Shown here: in pieces, positions 8,113 through 17,007 of the stretch
Position numbering within the stretch: the first letter of the stretch is position 1
Layout: every line of letters begins with the position of its first letter
Source: Desulfovibrio inopinatus DSM 10711
GTDB lineage: Bacteria > Desulfobacterota > Desulfovibrionia > Desulfovibrionales > Desulfovibrionaceae
Reading direction: 5' to 3'
Length of the DNA stretch: 64,000 nt
Assembly: GCF_000429305.1 (NCBI RefSeq)
Contig: NZ_AUBP01000027.1
Span: forward strand, 1 to 64,000
Program-made: the position numbers and the translations under genes
Notes under the pieces: generated by a model
Told to the model about the DNA's origin: nothing
What the model saw: only the letters and a program-made list of their open reading frames with translations
Database searches by the model: none

Positions 8113-9039
8113 ATGTGGCATATGTATCTTCCCATTGCCGGGAATAGCGTGAATGTCGTCCTCATCTTAGCCCTGGGCGGATTTGTGGGCTTGCTTTCAG
8201 GGATTTTCGGCGTGGGCGGAGGATTTCTCATGACTCCGCTGCTGATCATGTTCGGCATTCCGCCAACTGTGGCTGCTGCTTCCGACTCAAACCAGATCGT
8301 TGGAGCTTCCACGTCGGGGTGTTTGGCTCACTATCGTTTGGGTAACGTTGATTTCAAAATGGGATTGCTCTTGCTGGTGGGCGGTATCGTTGGTGGTGGC
8401 GTGGGGGTTCAAGCAATTAAGGTACTCCGCGCAATGGGCAATGCCGACTTTTTGATCAATGTAACATATGTGCTCATGCTTGGTTTTGTCGGGGCATATA
8501 TGTTTATTGAAAGCATTCAGGGCATGCGTAAAAAGCCAGTCTCGGAAGAGAAATCGAAACCGGTCAAGAAATCGCGGTATGCCGCTATGCTTGAAGCCCT
8601 TCCTTTTCAAACAAATTTTGAGAAATCCGGGGTCCGACTCTCGCTGCTGATGCCTCTGGTCCTCGGTATTTTTGTTGGTATCCTGGCTGCGATCATGGGA
8701 GTCGGTGGGGGATTCATCATGGTTCCGGTTATGGTGTATTTGCTGCGTATGCCCATGCACGTTGTTGTTGGCACGAGCTTATTTCAGATTCTGTTTACCT
8801 GTATCAATGTCACAATTCTGCAATCCTACACGAACCACACGGTTGATTTTGTCCTTGCGTTGCTGCTCTTGCTGGGCTCGACCATTGGTGCGCAGTTTGG
8901 CACACGTATTAGTAAACACCTCAAAGGTGAACAATTGAAAGTGCTTTTGGCCACTCTTGTTTTGGCGGTCATGGTCAAGATGCTGCTGAGCCTCTTGTTG
9001 ACGCCAGACGTTTTACTTGCCTACGCCGGAGGACATTAA
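8113..9039 (+). CDS. TauE/SafE (TSUP) family anion exporter
   Basis: A 308-residue integral membrane protein with about eight spans in two repeats, each carrying the family glycine motif: GIFGVGGGFLMTPLL in the first and AIMGVGGGFIMVPVM in the second. Family members export sulfite, sulfoacetate or related sulfur anions. A longer frame starts at 7978, but the ATG at 8113 follows AAAAGGAG and leads directly into the first helix. It lies two bases upstream of the TIGR02186-like gene, a known partnership. Confidence 0.9.
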   Translation: MWHMYLPIAGNSVNVVLILALGGFVGLLSGIFGVGGGFLMTPLLIMFGIPPTVAAASDSNQIVGASTSGCLAHYRLGNVDFKMGLLLLVGGIVGGGVGVQAIKVLRAMGNADFLINVTYVLMLGFVGAYMFIESIQGMRKKPVSEEKSKPVKKSRYAAMLEALPFQTNFEKSGVRLSLLMPLVLGIFVGILAAIMGVGGGFIMVPVMVYLLRMPMHVVVGTSLFQILFTCINVTILQSYTNHTVDFVLALLLLLGSTIGAQFGTRISKHLKGEQLKVLLATLVLAVMVKMLLSLLLTPDVLLAYAGGH

Positions 9040-9041
9040 TC

Positions 9042-9791
9042 ATGAAGGGAAAGAATCTGATATACAGCGCTGTATTTTTCACCCTTATCTTGTGGAGTGC
9101 GAGCGCCTTTTCTGCTGATGTGACCGACTTTATTGTACGTCCCAACCAAATCACCATCGGGACTGGCTACAATGGTACAACAGTGACGATTTCAGGAACA
9201 ATTCCTGAGGACAGTATCGCTGTTATTCGTCTGCTGGGAGAACGCGAAGACAAAACATTCAAAAAAAAAGGCAAAGCCTTTGGCGTTTTGTGGATGAATA
9301 TGTCGTCCATTACGTTGCACAACGTTCCTGGTGTTTTTTTGCTTGCCCTTGATGCTGATACATATGCTGACGGCGGCGAAGCATGGAAAGCGCTTGGTTT
9401 GGGGTTTCAATCATTTCAAGGAAAAACCGACTCGCTCATTTACGACGAGTTTGTCAAACTCAAGGAGCGAGAAGGACTCTATGAAATTCAGGAGGGCGGC
9501 ATCACCTACGGTCAGGCCAAGGACGGTCTGAAAACGTTCAGCGCAGAGTTGAGCGTACCGTCGGCGTTGCGGAAAGGAATTTATGACGCACAGGTTTTTG
9601 CGGTTCGCAATGGAGCTGTGGTCGCGAAGGCCGATCATGAAGTCCACGCCGTTCTGGATGGTTTCCCGGCATTGCTTTCGACCATGGCATACGACCATAG
9701 TCTGTTCTACGGAATTGCCGCGACCATTGTCGCTATTCTGGCCGGTTTACTCATGACGGTGGTGTTTAAAGACAAAGGTGGAGCGCACTAG
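9042..9791 (+). CDS. TIGR02186-like exported, membrane-anchored protein
   Basis: A 249-residue protein with an N-terminal signal peptide (about residues 1-24, ending ASAFSA), a beta-rich periplasmic domain containing FIVRPNQITIGTGYNGTTV, and one C-terminal membrane helix (about 220-242) followed by a short cytoplasmic tail. It resembles the TIGR02186 family that is repeatedly encoded beside TauE/SafE exporters and may be a periplasmic accessory of it. The function is not established. It overlaps no gene and is tightly spaced on both sides. Confidence 0.75.
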   Translation: MKGKNLIYSAVFFTLILWSASAFSADVTDFIVRPNQITIGTGYNGTTVTISGTIPEDSIAVIRLLGEREDKTFKKKGKAFGVLWMNMSSITLHNVPGVFLLALDADTYADGGEAWKALGLGFQSFQGKTDSLIYDEFVKLKEREGLYEIQEGGITYGQAKDGLKTFSAELSVPSALRKGIYDAQVFAVRNGAVVAKADHEVHAVLDGFPALLSTMAYDHSLFYGIAATIVAILAGLLMTVVFKDKGGAH

Positions 9792-9807
9792 CTCGGGAGG
9801 TCATGTT

Positions 9808-12396
9808 ATGACGCGGAAGGGCAGTTTTTTCGGCAAATGGTTATCACCCTGGGGTTCACAGGATAAACGGTCCTATTCCGAACTGTTCAGCAACTTCCGC
9901 GTCATTCTCAAGTTGAATAATCGCATTCTCACAGCGATATCGTCCATGAATAATAAATTGGGCGGGAGCTATGTTTTCGACCAACAATATTTACGGTCGT
10001 CATGTGAAGAACTCGTTGGCCTTGTCCGTCACCTCATCGATTCTCTGGATGCGCTGGCACCGGGAAAATACGATCAATTGCGCAATACCTATCGAGCCAT
10101 TTGCGCGGAGATAGACGAAGAACTCTCCGGCCGTCCGGTATTTCCGAATACCGACATGATTTTGGCCTTTTCGGATATTGGCACCGACGATCTCGAAGCA
10201 GTTGGCGGAAAATGTGCTCACCTTGCCGAAATAGGCAATGCGATGGATGTCAAGATTCCATCGGGAATTGCTGTCACCACGGCAGCATTTCAAGCTTTTC
10301 TGGTCCATAACAACCTTGTCGACTTCATTATCGAGACGGAAGAAGACTGGTTAAAAGGCAAAGTCAGTGTTGACGATGCGTCATCTCGGATTCAGGAGCG
10401 CATCCGTGCCGGGAGATTACCATCGCGTTTACGAAAAGCTTTATGCAAAGCCGTGGAAAACCTTGTGCAATCAACGGGTGAGACCAAAGTTGGTCTGGCG
10501 GTACGCAGTAGCGCCTGGGGTGAAGATGGCGAACATTCATTTGCTGGGCAATATGTCAGTCTGCTGAATCAACGGCCAGAGCGTGTGCGTGATGCCTACC
10601 GCGAAGTTTTGGCCGGGGCCTATTCTTCCTCGGCGATGAGTTATCGCCAGGACACGGGGTATCAGGAGAGCGAAGTTGCCATGGCGGCCTCGGTGCAGAC
10701 CATGATCGATGCCAAGGTCAGCGGCGTGGTCTACAGTCTTTCTCCACAGGAACCATCACGGAAAGCCGTGCTTATTGCAGCAACCTGGGGCTTGGGGGCA
10801 CCGGTTGTTTCTGGGGAAGCTGCTGCCGACCGATTTACCGTCTCTCGGAAACCGCCGTATGAACATCTTTCACTCAATATTGTGCGCAAGGAATATGCGT
10901 TGCGATTGGCTGAAGGCGGTGGAGTTCGTTCGGAAGTCGTGCCGGAAGAGATTCAGACCAAGGCATGTCTGGATACAAAGGAAATTACGGCGTTGACGCG
11001 TCTCGCACTCCAGGTGGAGCGTCATTTCAGGAAACCACAGGATATCGAGTTTGCCTTTGATCATCAGGGGCGATTGTTTCTGCTGCAAGCAAGACCGTTG
11101 CGGGTCCAGATTGAGTCGAGTTGTACCGAAGAACTCTGTGATAGCCTTCGTCAGTATCCAGTTATCCTCTCCGGCACAGGCGATGTGGCACAGCTCGGTA
11201 TTGCTGCCGGTCCGGTCTATCACGCCCGAGAGGGCGGACGATTCGAAGATTTTCCTATTGGAGCGATTCTCGTCGCTCGACATTCGTCGCCGTCGTTTGC
11301 CCCGTTGTTGCGTCGGGCTGCCGGGGTCATCACCGATATTGGATCGACTGTCGGTCATATGGCCACGATTGCCCGTGAATTTCGTGTTCCGGCGCTACTC
11401 AATGCAGGAGATGCCAGCGAGACCTTGGTCGAAGGAGAGGTGGTCACGTTGGATGCAGAGCAAAAGACCGTCTATCGAGGTAGGGTGGAAGAGCTTTGTC
11501 TGCATGAGTTAACGAGTGATCCCATTGAGGACAGTTACGAATATCGTTTACTGCGACGATTGCTCAAGCGCATAGAACCACTCAATCTGATTGATCCGAC
11601 GGATCGTAATTTTACTCCGGAAGGCTGCCGCAGCCTGCACGATATTACCCGCTTTGTGCATGAAAAGGCCGTGGAGACGCTCATCCACATCAACCATGTG
11701 CGTCGTTTCGATGCAACAAGTACAAGCGGACGTCTTGAGATGACAGTCCCCCTTGATCTCATCGTGTTGGATATCGGGGGAGGGCTTGCTCTGGACCCTC
11801 ATGACCGAGAGCATCGGCTTTCCGGAAGAAGTTCGCGTATCAAGCTGGAACAGGTTTTGTCCGCTCCTATGAATGCATTTATCGAAGGGGTGAGTGCTCC
11901 TGGAATCTGGCAATCATCACCCGTTCCTGTTGATTTCTCGAGTTTTATGTCCAGCTTGACGCGAACTTTTTCCACCGAGTTATCGAGTCCCAAAGATGTC
12001 GGTCAGAATCTCGCGGTCATTTCAAACCATTATGTTCATCTCAGTCTTCGGCTTGGATATCATTTTACGATGATCGACGCCTATGCCAGCGAGAATCCAG
12101 CCGATAATTATGCGTATTTTCGGTTTACCGGTGGGGTTACCGGCGAAGATCGTCGTGAACGACGGGCACGGTTTTTAGCCGACATTCTTGAGCAAAACGA
12201 TTTTTCGACCACCCTTCAGGGCGATCTCGTGGTGGCCAGGATCAAAAAGCTCGACGCGCCCGGGATTTTGCGGCGTATGCGTATCCTTGGCCTTTTGGTA
12301 GCCTACACCAGACAACTGGACGTCTCCATGCGTGATGATGGCCATATTTCCAGTCATATCGACGCGTTTCAAGCCATCACCGCGGCGATTGTCTGA
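9808..12396 (+). CDS. PEP-synthase-like protein: ATP-grasp and phosphohistidine domains, unusual C-terminus
   Basis: An 862-residue cytoplasmic protein. After a helical region of about 125 residues comes a pyruvate-phosphate-dikinase-type ATP-binding domain (about 130-440; VRSSAWGEDGEHSFAGQY is the hallmark), then the swivelling phosphohistidine domain with His517 in GSTVGHMATIAREF. The C-terminal 290 residues do not look like the PEP/pyruvate TIM barrel of PpsA and lack its catalytic cysteine region, so classical PEP synthesis is unlikely. A frame from 9778 exists, but GGGAGG precedes the ATG at 9808. A phosphotransfer or regulatory role is inferred. Confidence 0.8.
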   Translation: MTRKGSFFGKWLSPWGSQDKRSYSELFSNFRVILKLNNRILTAISSMNNKLGGSYVFDQQYLRSSCEELVGLVRHLIDSLDALAPGKYDQLRNTYRAICAEIDEELSGRPVFPNTDMILAFSDIGTDDLEAVGGKCAHLAEIGNAMDVKIPSGIAVTTAAFQAFLVHNNLVDFIIETEEDWLKGKVSVDDASSRIQERIRAGRLPSRLRKALCKAVENLVQSTGETKVGLAVRSSAWGEDGEHSFAGQYVSLLNQRPERVRDAYREVLAGAYSSSAMSYRQDTGYQESEVAMAASVQTMIDAKVSGVVYSLSPQEPSRKAVLIAATWGLGAPVVSGEAAADRFTVSRKPPYEHLSLNIVRKEYALRLAEGGGVRSEVVPEEIQTKACLDTKEITALTRLALQVERHFRKPQDIEFAFDHQGRLFLLQARPLRVQIESSCTEELCDSLRQYPVILSGTGDVAQLGIAAGPVYHAREGGRFEDFPIGAILVARHSSPSFAPLLRRAAGVITDIGSTVGHMATIAREFRVPALLNAGDASETLVEGEVVTLDAEQKTVYRGRVEELCLHELTSDPIEDSYEYRLLRRLLKRIEPLNLIDPTDRNFTPEGCRSLHDITRFVHEKAVETLIHINHVRRFDATSTSGRLEMTVPLDLIVLDIGGGLALDPHDREHRLSGRSSRIKLEQVLSAPMNAFIEGVSAPGIWQSSPVPVDFSSFMSSLTRTFSTELSSPKDVGQNLAVISNHYVHLSLRLGYHFTMIDAYASENPADNYAYFRFTGGVTGEDRRERRARFLADILEQNDFSTTLQGDLVVARIKKLDAPGILRRMRILGLLVAYTRQLDVSMRDDGHISSHIDAFQAITAAIV

Positions 12397-12420
12397 CAAC
12401 ATTTAATGAAGGGGTGGATC

Positions 12421-12816
12421 ATGACAGCCCAAAGCAAGACCAGCATTCTCATTTTGGACGATGAACCTATCGTCAGCAAGCGTCTTCAGCCCGCTTTGGA
12501 AAAGAAGGGATACGAAGTGGAGAGCTTTTATCGCAGTGCCGACGCATTACTGCGGATACGAGAACGCGATTTCAACATTGTTATCACCGACCTCAAAATG
12601 GAAGGTGTCGATGGCATGCAATTTTTGAGTGAGGTCAAAGAACGCTCTCCGGCAACTGAGGTTATTGTCATCACCGGTTTCGCGACCATGGAAACAGCGA
12701 AGGAATCGTTACGCAAGGGGGTGTTCGATTTCTTGGCAAAGCCCTTCAAACTTGGCGAGATTCAAGACGTCATTGCGAAAGCTGAAGCGTCTTTTCGTCA
12801 GGCTTCGGGCGCGTGA
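12421..12816 (+). CDS. Single-domain response regulator (CheY-like)
   Basis: A 131-residue lone receiver: acidic pocket LILDDEP, phospho-acceptor Asp57 in VITDLKMEG, conserved Thr in VITGFAT and Lys in FLAKPF. There is no output domain, so it must act through a partner, perhaps the PEP-synthase-like protein directly upstream or a kinase elsewhere. The ATG at 12421 follows AAGGGGTGG. Confidence 0.9.
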   Translation: MTAQSKTSILILDDEPIVSKRLQPALEKKGYEVESFYRSADALLRIRERDFNIVITDLKMEGVDGMQFLSEVKERSPATEVIVITGFATMETAKESLRKGVFDFLAKPFKLGEIQDVIAKAEASFRQASGA

Positions 12817-12855
12817 TGAGTGACGCATACTGAATATGCAAACGAGGTGTTTCCT

Positions 12856-13641
12856 ATGCTTAAGGCTTTAATTCCTGTAGAGTTGAATTTGGCATCAAAT
12901 ATAGCCCTGCGGTATGCCTGCCAAAAGGCTGCTTTGTTGGATATGGGGTTGCAGCCCATTCATGTGGAGGAACCGGATGGCAAATCCCATTCGGCGCAAT
13001 CCGGATGGATCCGACGGACGTGGGAAGCTGGCCTGGAAGAGGCTGGACGTGAAGAAGTAGAGCGTATTCTCCATAGCGAACAATTAGATGATTGTGTTGT
13101 GATGCCCCAACCCATTGTTGCTGTTGGCGATAGAGAAGACGAAATTTTGGAAGAATTACGTCGTGGTCGTTATGATCTCTATATAGAAGGGGCCGTCTCG
13201 AATTTTAATCTCGGGACATTTCGCCAACTCTTACGGTCCAAGCTCTACAAACATATGCCGTGCCCGGTGCTGTTGGTCAAAAATTTGATTGCATCCGATC
13301 GTGTCGTGTTGCTTCTTGGCCAAACGACTGACCCAGTACAAGCCGCCAAGGCATTGGCCAGTTTCATCAAGCCGGAGACCGTGTTTGATCTGTGTGTTCA
13401 TGTCACAGACGATTATACCGGGGATCCCGATGCATTACTGACCGCAGCCCGGCAAGAGCTCTCCGCACAGGGAAGGATGCCCGACAACGCACAGGTTATG
13501 CGCGGGCAACCTGAAGCCGTTGCGGAGAAATTTCGCGAATATGGATTGCTCGTTTCGACCTTGAACAGATCATCCAGTCGAAAATCAGCGTTGACCGACA
13601 TCTTTGGTCGAGTTTCGTGTCCGCTGTTATTATGCTGGTAA
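12856..13641 (+). CDS. Universal stress protein-like, diverged tandem type
   Basis: A 261-residue protein of two UspA-like halves. The first starts MLKALIPVELNLASNIALRYA and contains DLYIEGAVSNFNLGTFRQLL; the second begins about residue 155 (VVLLLGQTTDPVQAAKALA). The ATP-binding signature is poorly kept in both halves, so nucleotide binding is doubtful. GAGGTG precedes the ATG at 12856. It is the sixth gene of the sigma-54 operon. Confidence 0.7.
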   Translation: MLKALIPVELNLASNIALRYACQKAALLDMGLQPIHVEEPDGKSHSAQSGWIRRTWEAGLEEAGREEVERILHSEQLDDCVVMPQPIVAVGDREDEILEELRRGRYDLYIEGAVSNFNLGTFRQLLRSKLYKHMPCPVLLVKNLIASDRVVLLLGQTTDPVQAAKALASFIKPETVFDLCVHVTDDYTGDPDALLTAARQELSAQGRMPDNAQVMRGQPEAVAEKFREYGLLVSTLNRSSSRKSALTDIFGRVSCPLLLCW

Positions 13642-13662
13642 ACCTCATCGTTGGAGCTCAAC

Positions 13663-14508
13663 ATGAATATCCTCGTTGCCGTTGATGAACATCCATACAG
13701 CTCGTATGCCATAGGTGAAGTGAGCCGTTTAGCGGGCAATACGTGGCCGGATGTGACGTTACTCGGTGTCGCTCCCGAGATATCTCCCGATGAAAACAAT
13801 CCCATGCTTCGCATGCTGCGCAATTATCGGCGAGATTTGCTGGCTGGCATGGGATCGACCGCCGAGATTTATGGCACAGTGAGCGACACTGGTGAATTTC
13901 GTCTGGTGGAGAAAAATGTTCTTGAAGAATCCGCAAGCGGACGCAAGACATTTCGACTCCGTTTGCGATCGGACGATCCGGCCAAATCGATTTTAACTGA
14001 AGCCAAACACGCATCGAGCGATCTGATCATTCTCGGGTGCAGCCAGGGAGAAAGTGATTGGAGCAATGATACTACCGTCTCCGGGAAAGTGGCCGAGGGC
14101 GCGGAGTGTTCAGTTTTTGTCGTTAAGGAAACAAAATTTCCTGCCAAAGTCACATGTTGTTTAGACCATGCGCATGTAAGCCAAGCGTCTTTGGAAATGA
14201 TCAATCAAATCGTGACGTTGTACGGGGTAGACCTGGAGATAGTCGGTGTTCAGAAGCATGGATCATTGAAGAAAGATCAGGAACAGGTCATGGGGAACGT
14301 GTTGGATTACTATCTTGAACGCAATGTGCGGGCACTCCTTCGGCTCGTCGATGATGATGCGTTGGAATCGTTTTTTTCCATGGGAGCACGCACCGATCTC
14401 ATGGCCTTGTGGGTTGGTCCAACCTCGCCGTTTCAGCGTTTTTTTCCGCGACACCGTGTGAGCGAGTTGGTCAATTCGTCTCTGTCGTCGATACTCTTGT
14501 TGCGATAA
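13663..14508 (+). CDS. Tandem universal stress protein
   Basis: A 281-residue protein starting MNILVAVDEHPYSSYAIGEVSRL, the typical UspA beginning. The first half ends with DLIILGCSQGE and VAEGAECSVFVVKE, matching the fold's nucleotide-binding region and last strand; the second half is more diverged and ends LVNSSLSSILLLR. It is the last gene of the operon and is followed by a strong hairpin terminator. Three UspA-type genes in one operon suggest a multi-part stress module. Confidence 0.8.
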   Translation: MNILVAVDEHPYSSYAIGEVSRLAGNTWPDVTLLGVAPEISPDENNPMLRMLRNYRRDLLAGMGSTAEIYGTVSDTGEFRLVEKNVLEESASGRKTFRLRLRSDDPAKSILTEAKHASSDLIILGCSQGESDWSNDTTVSGKVAEGAECSVFVVKETKFPAKVTCCLDHAHVSQASLEMINQIVTLYGVDLEIVGVQKHGSLKKDQEQVMGNVLDYYLERNVRALLRLVDDDALESFFSMGARTDLMALWVGPTSPFQRFFPRHRVSELVNSSLSSILLLR

Positions 14509-14567
14509 TTTGTGCCCTACGCCATGTCGAGATAAGGGCGTTATCTATTTCACATTGTAGAGATGTG

Positions 14568-14611
14568 AAAATGCAAAGGGATTGGTGAAAACGCCAATCC
14601 CTTTGCATTTT
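14568..14611. terminator. Bidirectional terminator between the UspA operon and azlD
   Basis: An 18-bp perfect stem, AAAATGCAAAGGGATTGG (14568-14585) with its complement at 14594-14611. It extends further through GTG/CGC with an AAAA loop. A-run upstream and T-run downstream let it work on both strands, which fits the convergent genes. Confidence 0.9.
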
Positions 14612-14627
14612 TGAGGATTTGTTTCGA

Positions 14628-14933
14628 TTAGAGTTGGCGTTGGACGAAAATGACGGCCATACCGATCAGCATGGCAAGAATGACATTACGTGTTTTGAGT
14701 GCCACGGCAGCTGTCAATGCGGCGGCCACAATCCCCCAGATACCTTCATGTGCGACAGAGGGAAGGACCAGGGAAAAAAGCAGGGCGCCGGGGAGGGCGT
14801 CCATACCACGGCGGAGCCTCCCGGTGCGAGGCAAACGAGTGGCAAGCAAAAGGCCGCCAAGGCGCAGGCCATATGTAACGAATGCGGCGCAGGCAATGGC
14901 CCAAAAGGCGTTGGGGTTACTGAGTTCAAGCAT
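14628..14933 (-). CDS. azlD: AzlD-type branched-chain amino acid exporter, small subunit
   Basis: A 101-residue protein with about four membrane helices, including FVTYGLRLGGLLLATRLP and ALPGALLFSLVLPSV, typical of the AzlD small subunit that pairs with AzlC to export branched-chain amino acids or analogues. It overlaps the end of azlC by eight bases, so the pair is translationally coupled. A terminator follows directly. Confidence 0.88.
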   Translation of the reverse strand: MLELSNPNAFWAIACAAFVTYGLRLGGLLLATRLPRTGRLRRGMDALPGALLFSLVLPSVAHEGIWGIVAAALTAAVALKTRNVILAMLIGMAVIFVQRQL

Positions 14934-15645
14934 GAGGCTGCTCGTCGGTTGATGCGGTGTGAGCGGTCTCGTCCCGGTCGGGAATACACATCGCAGTTAT
15001 TGCTCCTCCAAGGCCGCCGATAACGATATACCATTTGCCGGGGAGAACATGTTCTGCCAGAACGGCGAGAAGGCCAGCAACAAGCCAGGGCAACACGTCC
15101 TGTTTTCCCCGCCATAAACTCACGGCAAGCGCGGTGAATACCGCACAAAAGGCAAAGTCCAAGGCATACCGTTCCGGATGCGCTATGGCTGCGCCACCCA
15201 ATACGCCGGCGAGTGTTCCGGCGCTCCAACAGAGATAAATACACACCCCGCCGCCAAAGAGAAACCACGTTGTCGTAGTTGGTCGTTTATGGCATTCCAC
15301 CATGGTGGATGCCCAGTTTTCATCGGCGACGAGGTGCATCATTGCGATTTTTCGTCCGAGACTCGTCGTGGCAAACATAGAAGCGAGAGACGCTCCGATA
15401 AGCAGATACCGAAGGTTAATGACGAGGACGGCCAAGGTCATTTCGAGCACAGGGAGATGAGTCCCCCACATATCGACCATGACAAATTGTGCTGACCCCG
15501 CAAAAACGGCGGTGTTCATGAAGGCGATGTCGACCCACCCCAAGCCTTTTTGTGCGGCAAGGATGCCGAGAACACTTCCATAGGCGCCAGCGCTCAGGCC
15601 AAAGGGTAGATTGGCTCTGATGCCGCGCAGAAAATCAGGATGCAT
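14926..15645 (-). CDS. azlC: AzlC-type branched-chain amino acid exporter, large subunit
   Basis: A 239-residue membrane protein with about six helices. The family signature is clear: GIRANLPFGLSAGAYG at the start and FAGSAQFVMVDMW after the second helix. A longer frame begins at 15708, but the ATG at 15645 is preceded by GGAGA and fits family starts. It works with AzlD encoded directly downstream. No regulator is adjacent, so control is unknown. Confidence 0.9.
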   Translation of the reverse strand: MHPDFLRGIRANLPFGLSAGAYGSVLGILAAQKGLGWVDIAFMNTAVFAGSAQFVMVDMWGTHLPVLEMTLAVLVINLRYLLIGASLASMFATTSLGRKIAMMHLVADENWASTMVECHKRPTTTTWFLFGGGVCIYLCWSAGTLAGVLGGAAIAHPERYALDFAFCAVFTALAVSLWRGKQDVLPWLVAGLLAVLAEHVLPGKWYIVIGGLGGAITAMCIPDRDETAHTASTDEQPHA

Positions 15646-15822
15646 GGATTTCTCCGATTTGAGACATATATTCATCAGTCGCGAAAGGAGGAAACCATGC
15701 GCGTTCATCGTATGTTTGTCTAGTATTCAACAGGGAGGTAAGACTATTTGGAGATCCTCTCCCCCTCACACAGATTTATAAACAAGGTCTTCTGATCTCT
15801 TCCGTGAATTGAAGACGAAGAA

Positions 15823-16191
15823 TTATGTTTCCAATGAATTGAAAAGAGTCTTCAATTGTTGTGTGTCGTGACGCAAAGAAAACGCTTTGGCTTTGAATGT
15901 ACGGAGTTCGTCACTGAAGAGTTTGGAGAGTCGCATATATCCCGATTTTTCCAAACGAGCGGAAAGTTGTACTTCGAGTTTTGCGGCCATGTTCTGGTGT
16001 TCTTCCTGATGACTATTGTCCAGATATGATTGAATAATGAGTTTTCGAATATCGATATAGAGCTGTTTTTCCAAAGATGCTGTCGGATCAATGCGCAATG
16101 TGGCTTTCTTTGGAGGAGATGCTTTTCGTTCTTTTTTTTCGAGTTCCCATTGTCGTATCTTTGCCTCTGCCATGATATCGAAAACACTCAT
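15823..16191 (-). CDS. Conserved-looking small helical protein, unknown
   Basis: A 122-residue charged, helical protein without membrane segments: MSVFDIMAEAKIRQWELEKK at the start, a basic KKERKASPPKK linker, then a helical region rich in Lys, Glu and Gln. AAGGAGTC precedes the ATG, supporting a real gene. I do not recognise the family. It lies 59 bases downstream of the tetR-like gene on the same strand and may be co-transcribed with it. Confidence 0.55.
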   Translation of the reverse strand: MSVFDIMAEAKIRQWELEKKERKASPPKKATLRIDPTASLEKQLYIDIRKLIIQSYLDNSHQEEHQNMAAKLEVQLSARLEKSGYMRLSKLFSDELRTFKAKAFSLRHDTQQLKTLFNSLET

Positions 16192-16250
16192 GATCGACTC
16201 CTTGAACGCGTGCTACGTACAGATATGGTTTGGAATGAAAAGGTATGAAC

Positions 16251-16871
16251 TTATCGATTTATCCACTGCAGAAGGGCATTGATACCGGCGATATGATATG
16301 TCGTGCTGGCTTCAAAAGCCTGCACTATTGTTGATTCATCTTCAAAACGTTCCAGGATGGATACGATGCCGTGTGTTGTATCCGTGAGTATCTTTTCTAC
16401 CATAAAGGAAAAAAGCGGAGAGTTTCGTATTTTGGGAAATTGTTCATAGGCTTGTTGTAATGTTTGTGTTGTCATGGTTTCAATGTATTCACGAGAGAAA
16501 TCCTCATACGGAGAGCCTTCTGAGCGTGAAAGCAGAATGATAACTTTCAAACGATTGTGAATCCAAAAACGAAGTAATGCCGAAGCTGCATCTGATGAAA
16601 GAGATTGATCGACGACGAGACCGTTTGGTTGCGTGAATGCGGAAATTCTTTTTTGTGTAACATTATGGAATTCTTTGAGAAAAGTTGGCGGTATGACGGA
16701 AAGAAAGAGGGCTTCTTTGTTCGGATAGTAGGTGTAAATGGTGCCTGTCGCAACGCTTGCTTCCCGAGCAATGGCACTCATTGTCGTTTTTTTGAAACCT
16801 GTCTTTGCAAAAACGGCTTCTGCTGCCTGGAAAATAGTGTTGCGGACGCTTTCTTTCAGGACTTGAACCAT
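16251..16871 (-). CDS. TetR-family transcriptional regulator
   Basis: A 206-residue repressor. The N-terminal helix-turn-helix is clear: AVFAKTGFKKTTMSAIAREA then ATGTIYTYYPNKEALF. The C-terminal ligand domain is diverged, so the inducer is unknown. The start at 16871 is chosen because GGAG sits seven bases away; upstream in-frame ATGs are too close to it. A near-perfect 25-bp palindrome lies 20 bases upstream, between this gene and the divergent acetyltransferase, so autorepression and control of the GNAT gene are likely. Confidence 0.88.
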   Translation of the reverse strand: MVQVLKESVRNTIFQAAEAVFAKTGFKKTTMSAIAREASVATGTIYTYYPNKEALFLSVIPPTFLKEFHNVTQKRISAFTQPNGLVVDQSLSSDAASALLRFWIHNRLKVIILLSRSEGSPYEDFSREYIETMTTQTLQQAYEQFPKIRNSPLFSFMVEKILTDTTHGIVSILERFEDESTIVQAFEASTTYHIAGINALLQWINR

Positions 16872-16890
16872 GTGCATTCTCCTTTTGATC

Positions 16891-16915
16891 AAAAATGAAT
16901 TTAATATTCATTTTT
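16891..16915. promoter_or_regulatory. Palindromic operator between tetR and GNAT genes
   Basis: Perfect ten-base half-sites AAAAATGAAT and ATTCATTTTT separated by TTAAT. Its size and position immediately before the tetR start fit a TetR operator. Binding is inferred. Confidence 0.7.
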
Positions 16916-17007
16916 AAGAGAAAAAACACAGGTGATCGGAGGCTGTCAACGGAAGAGCACACAAAAAAGATTGGCAAAGCGTCAGAAAACGTTGAGGTGA
17001 AAATACT

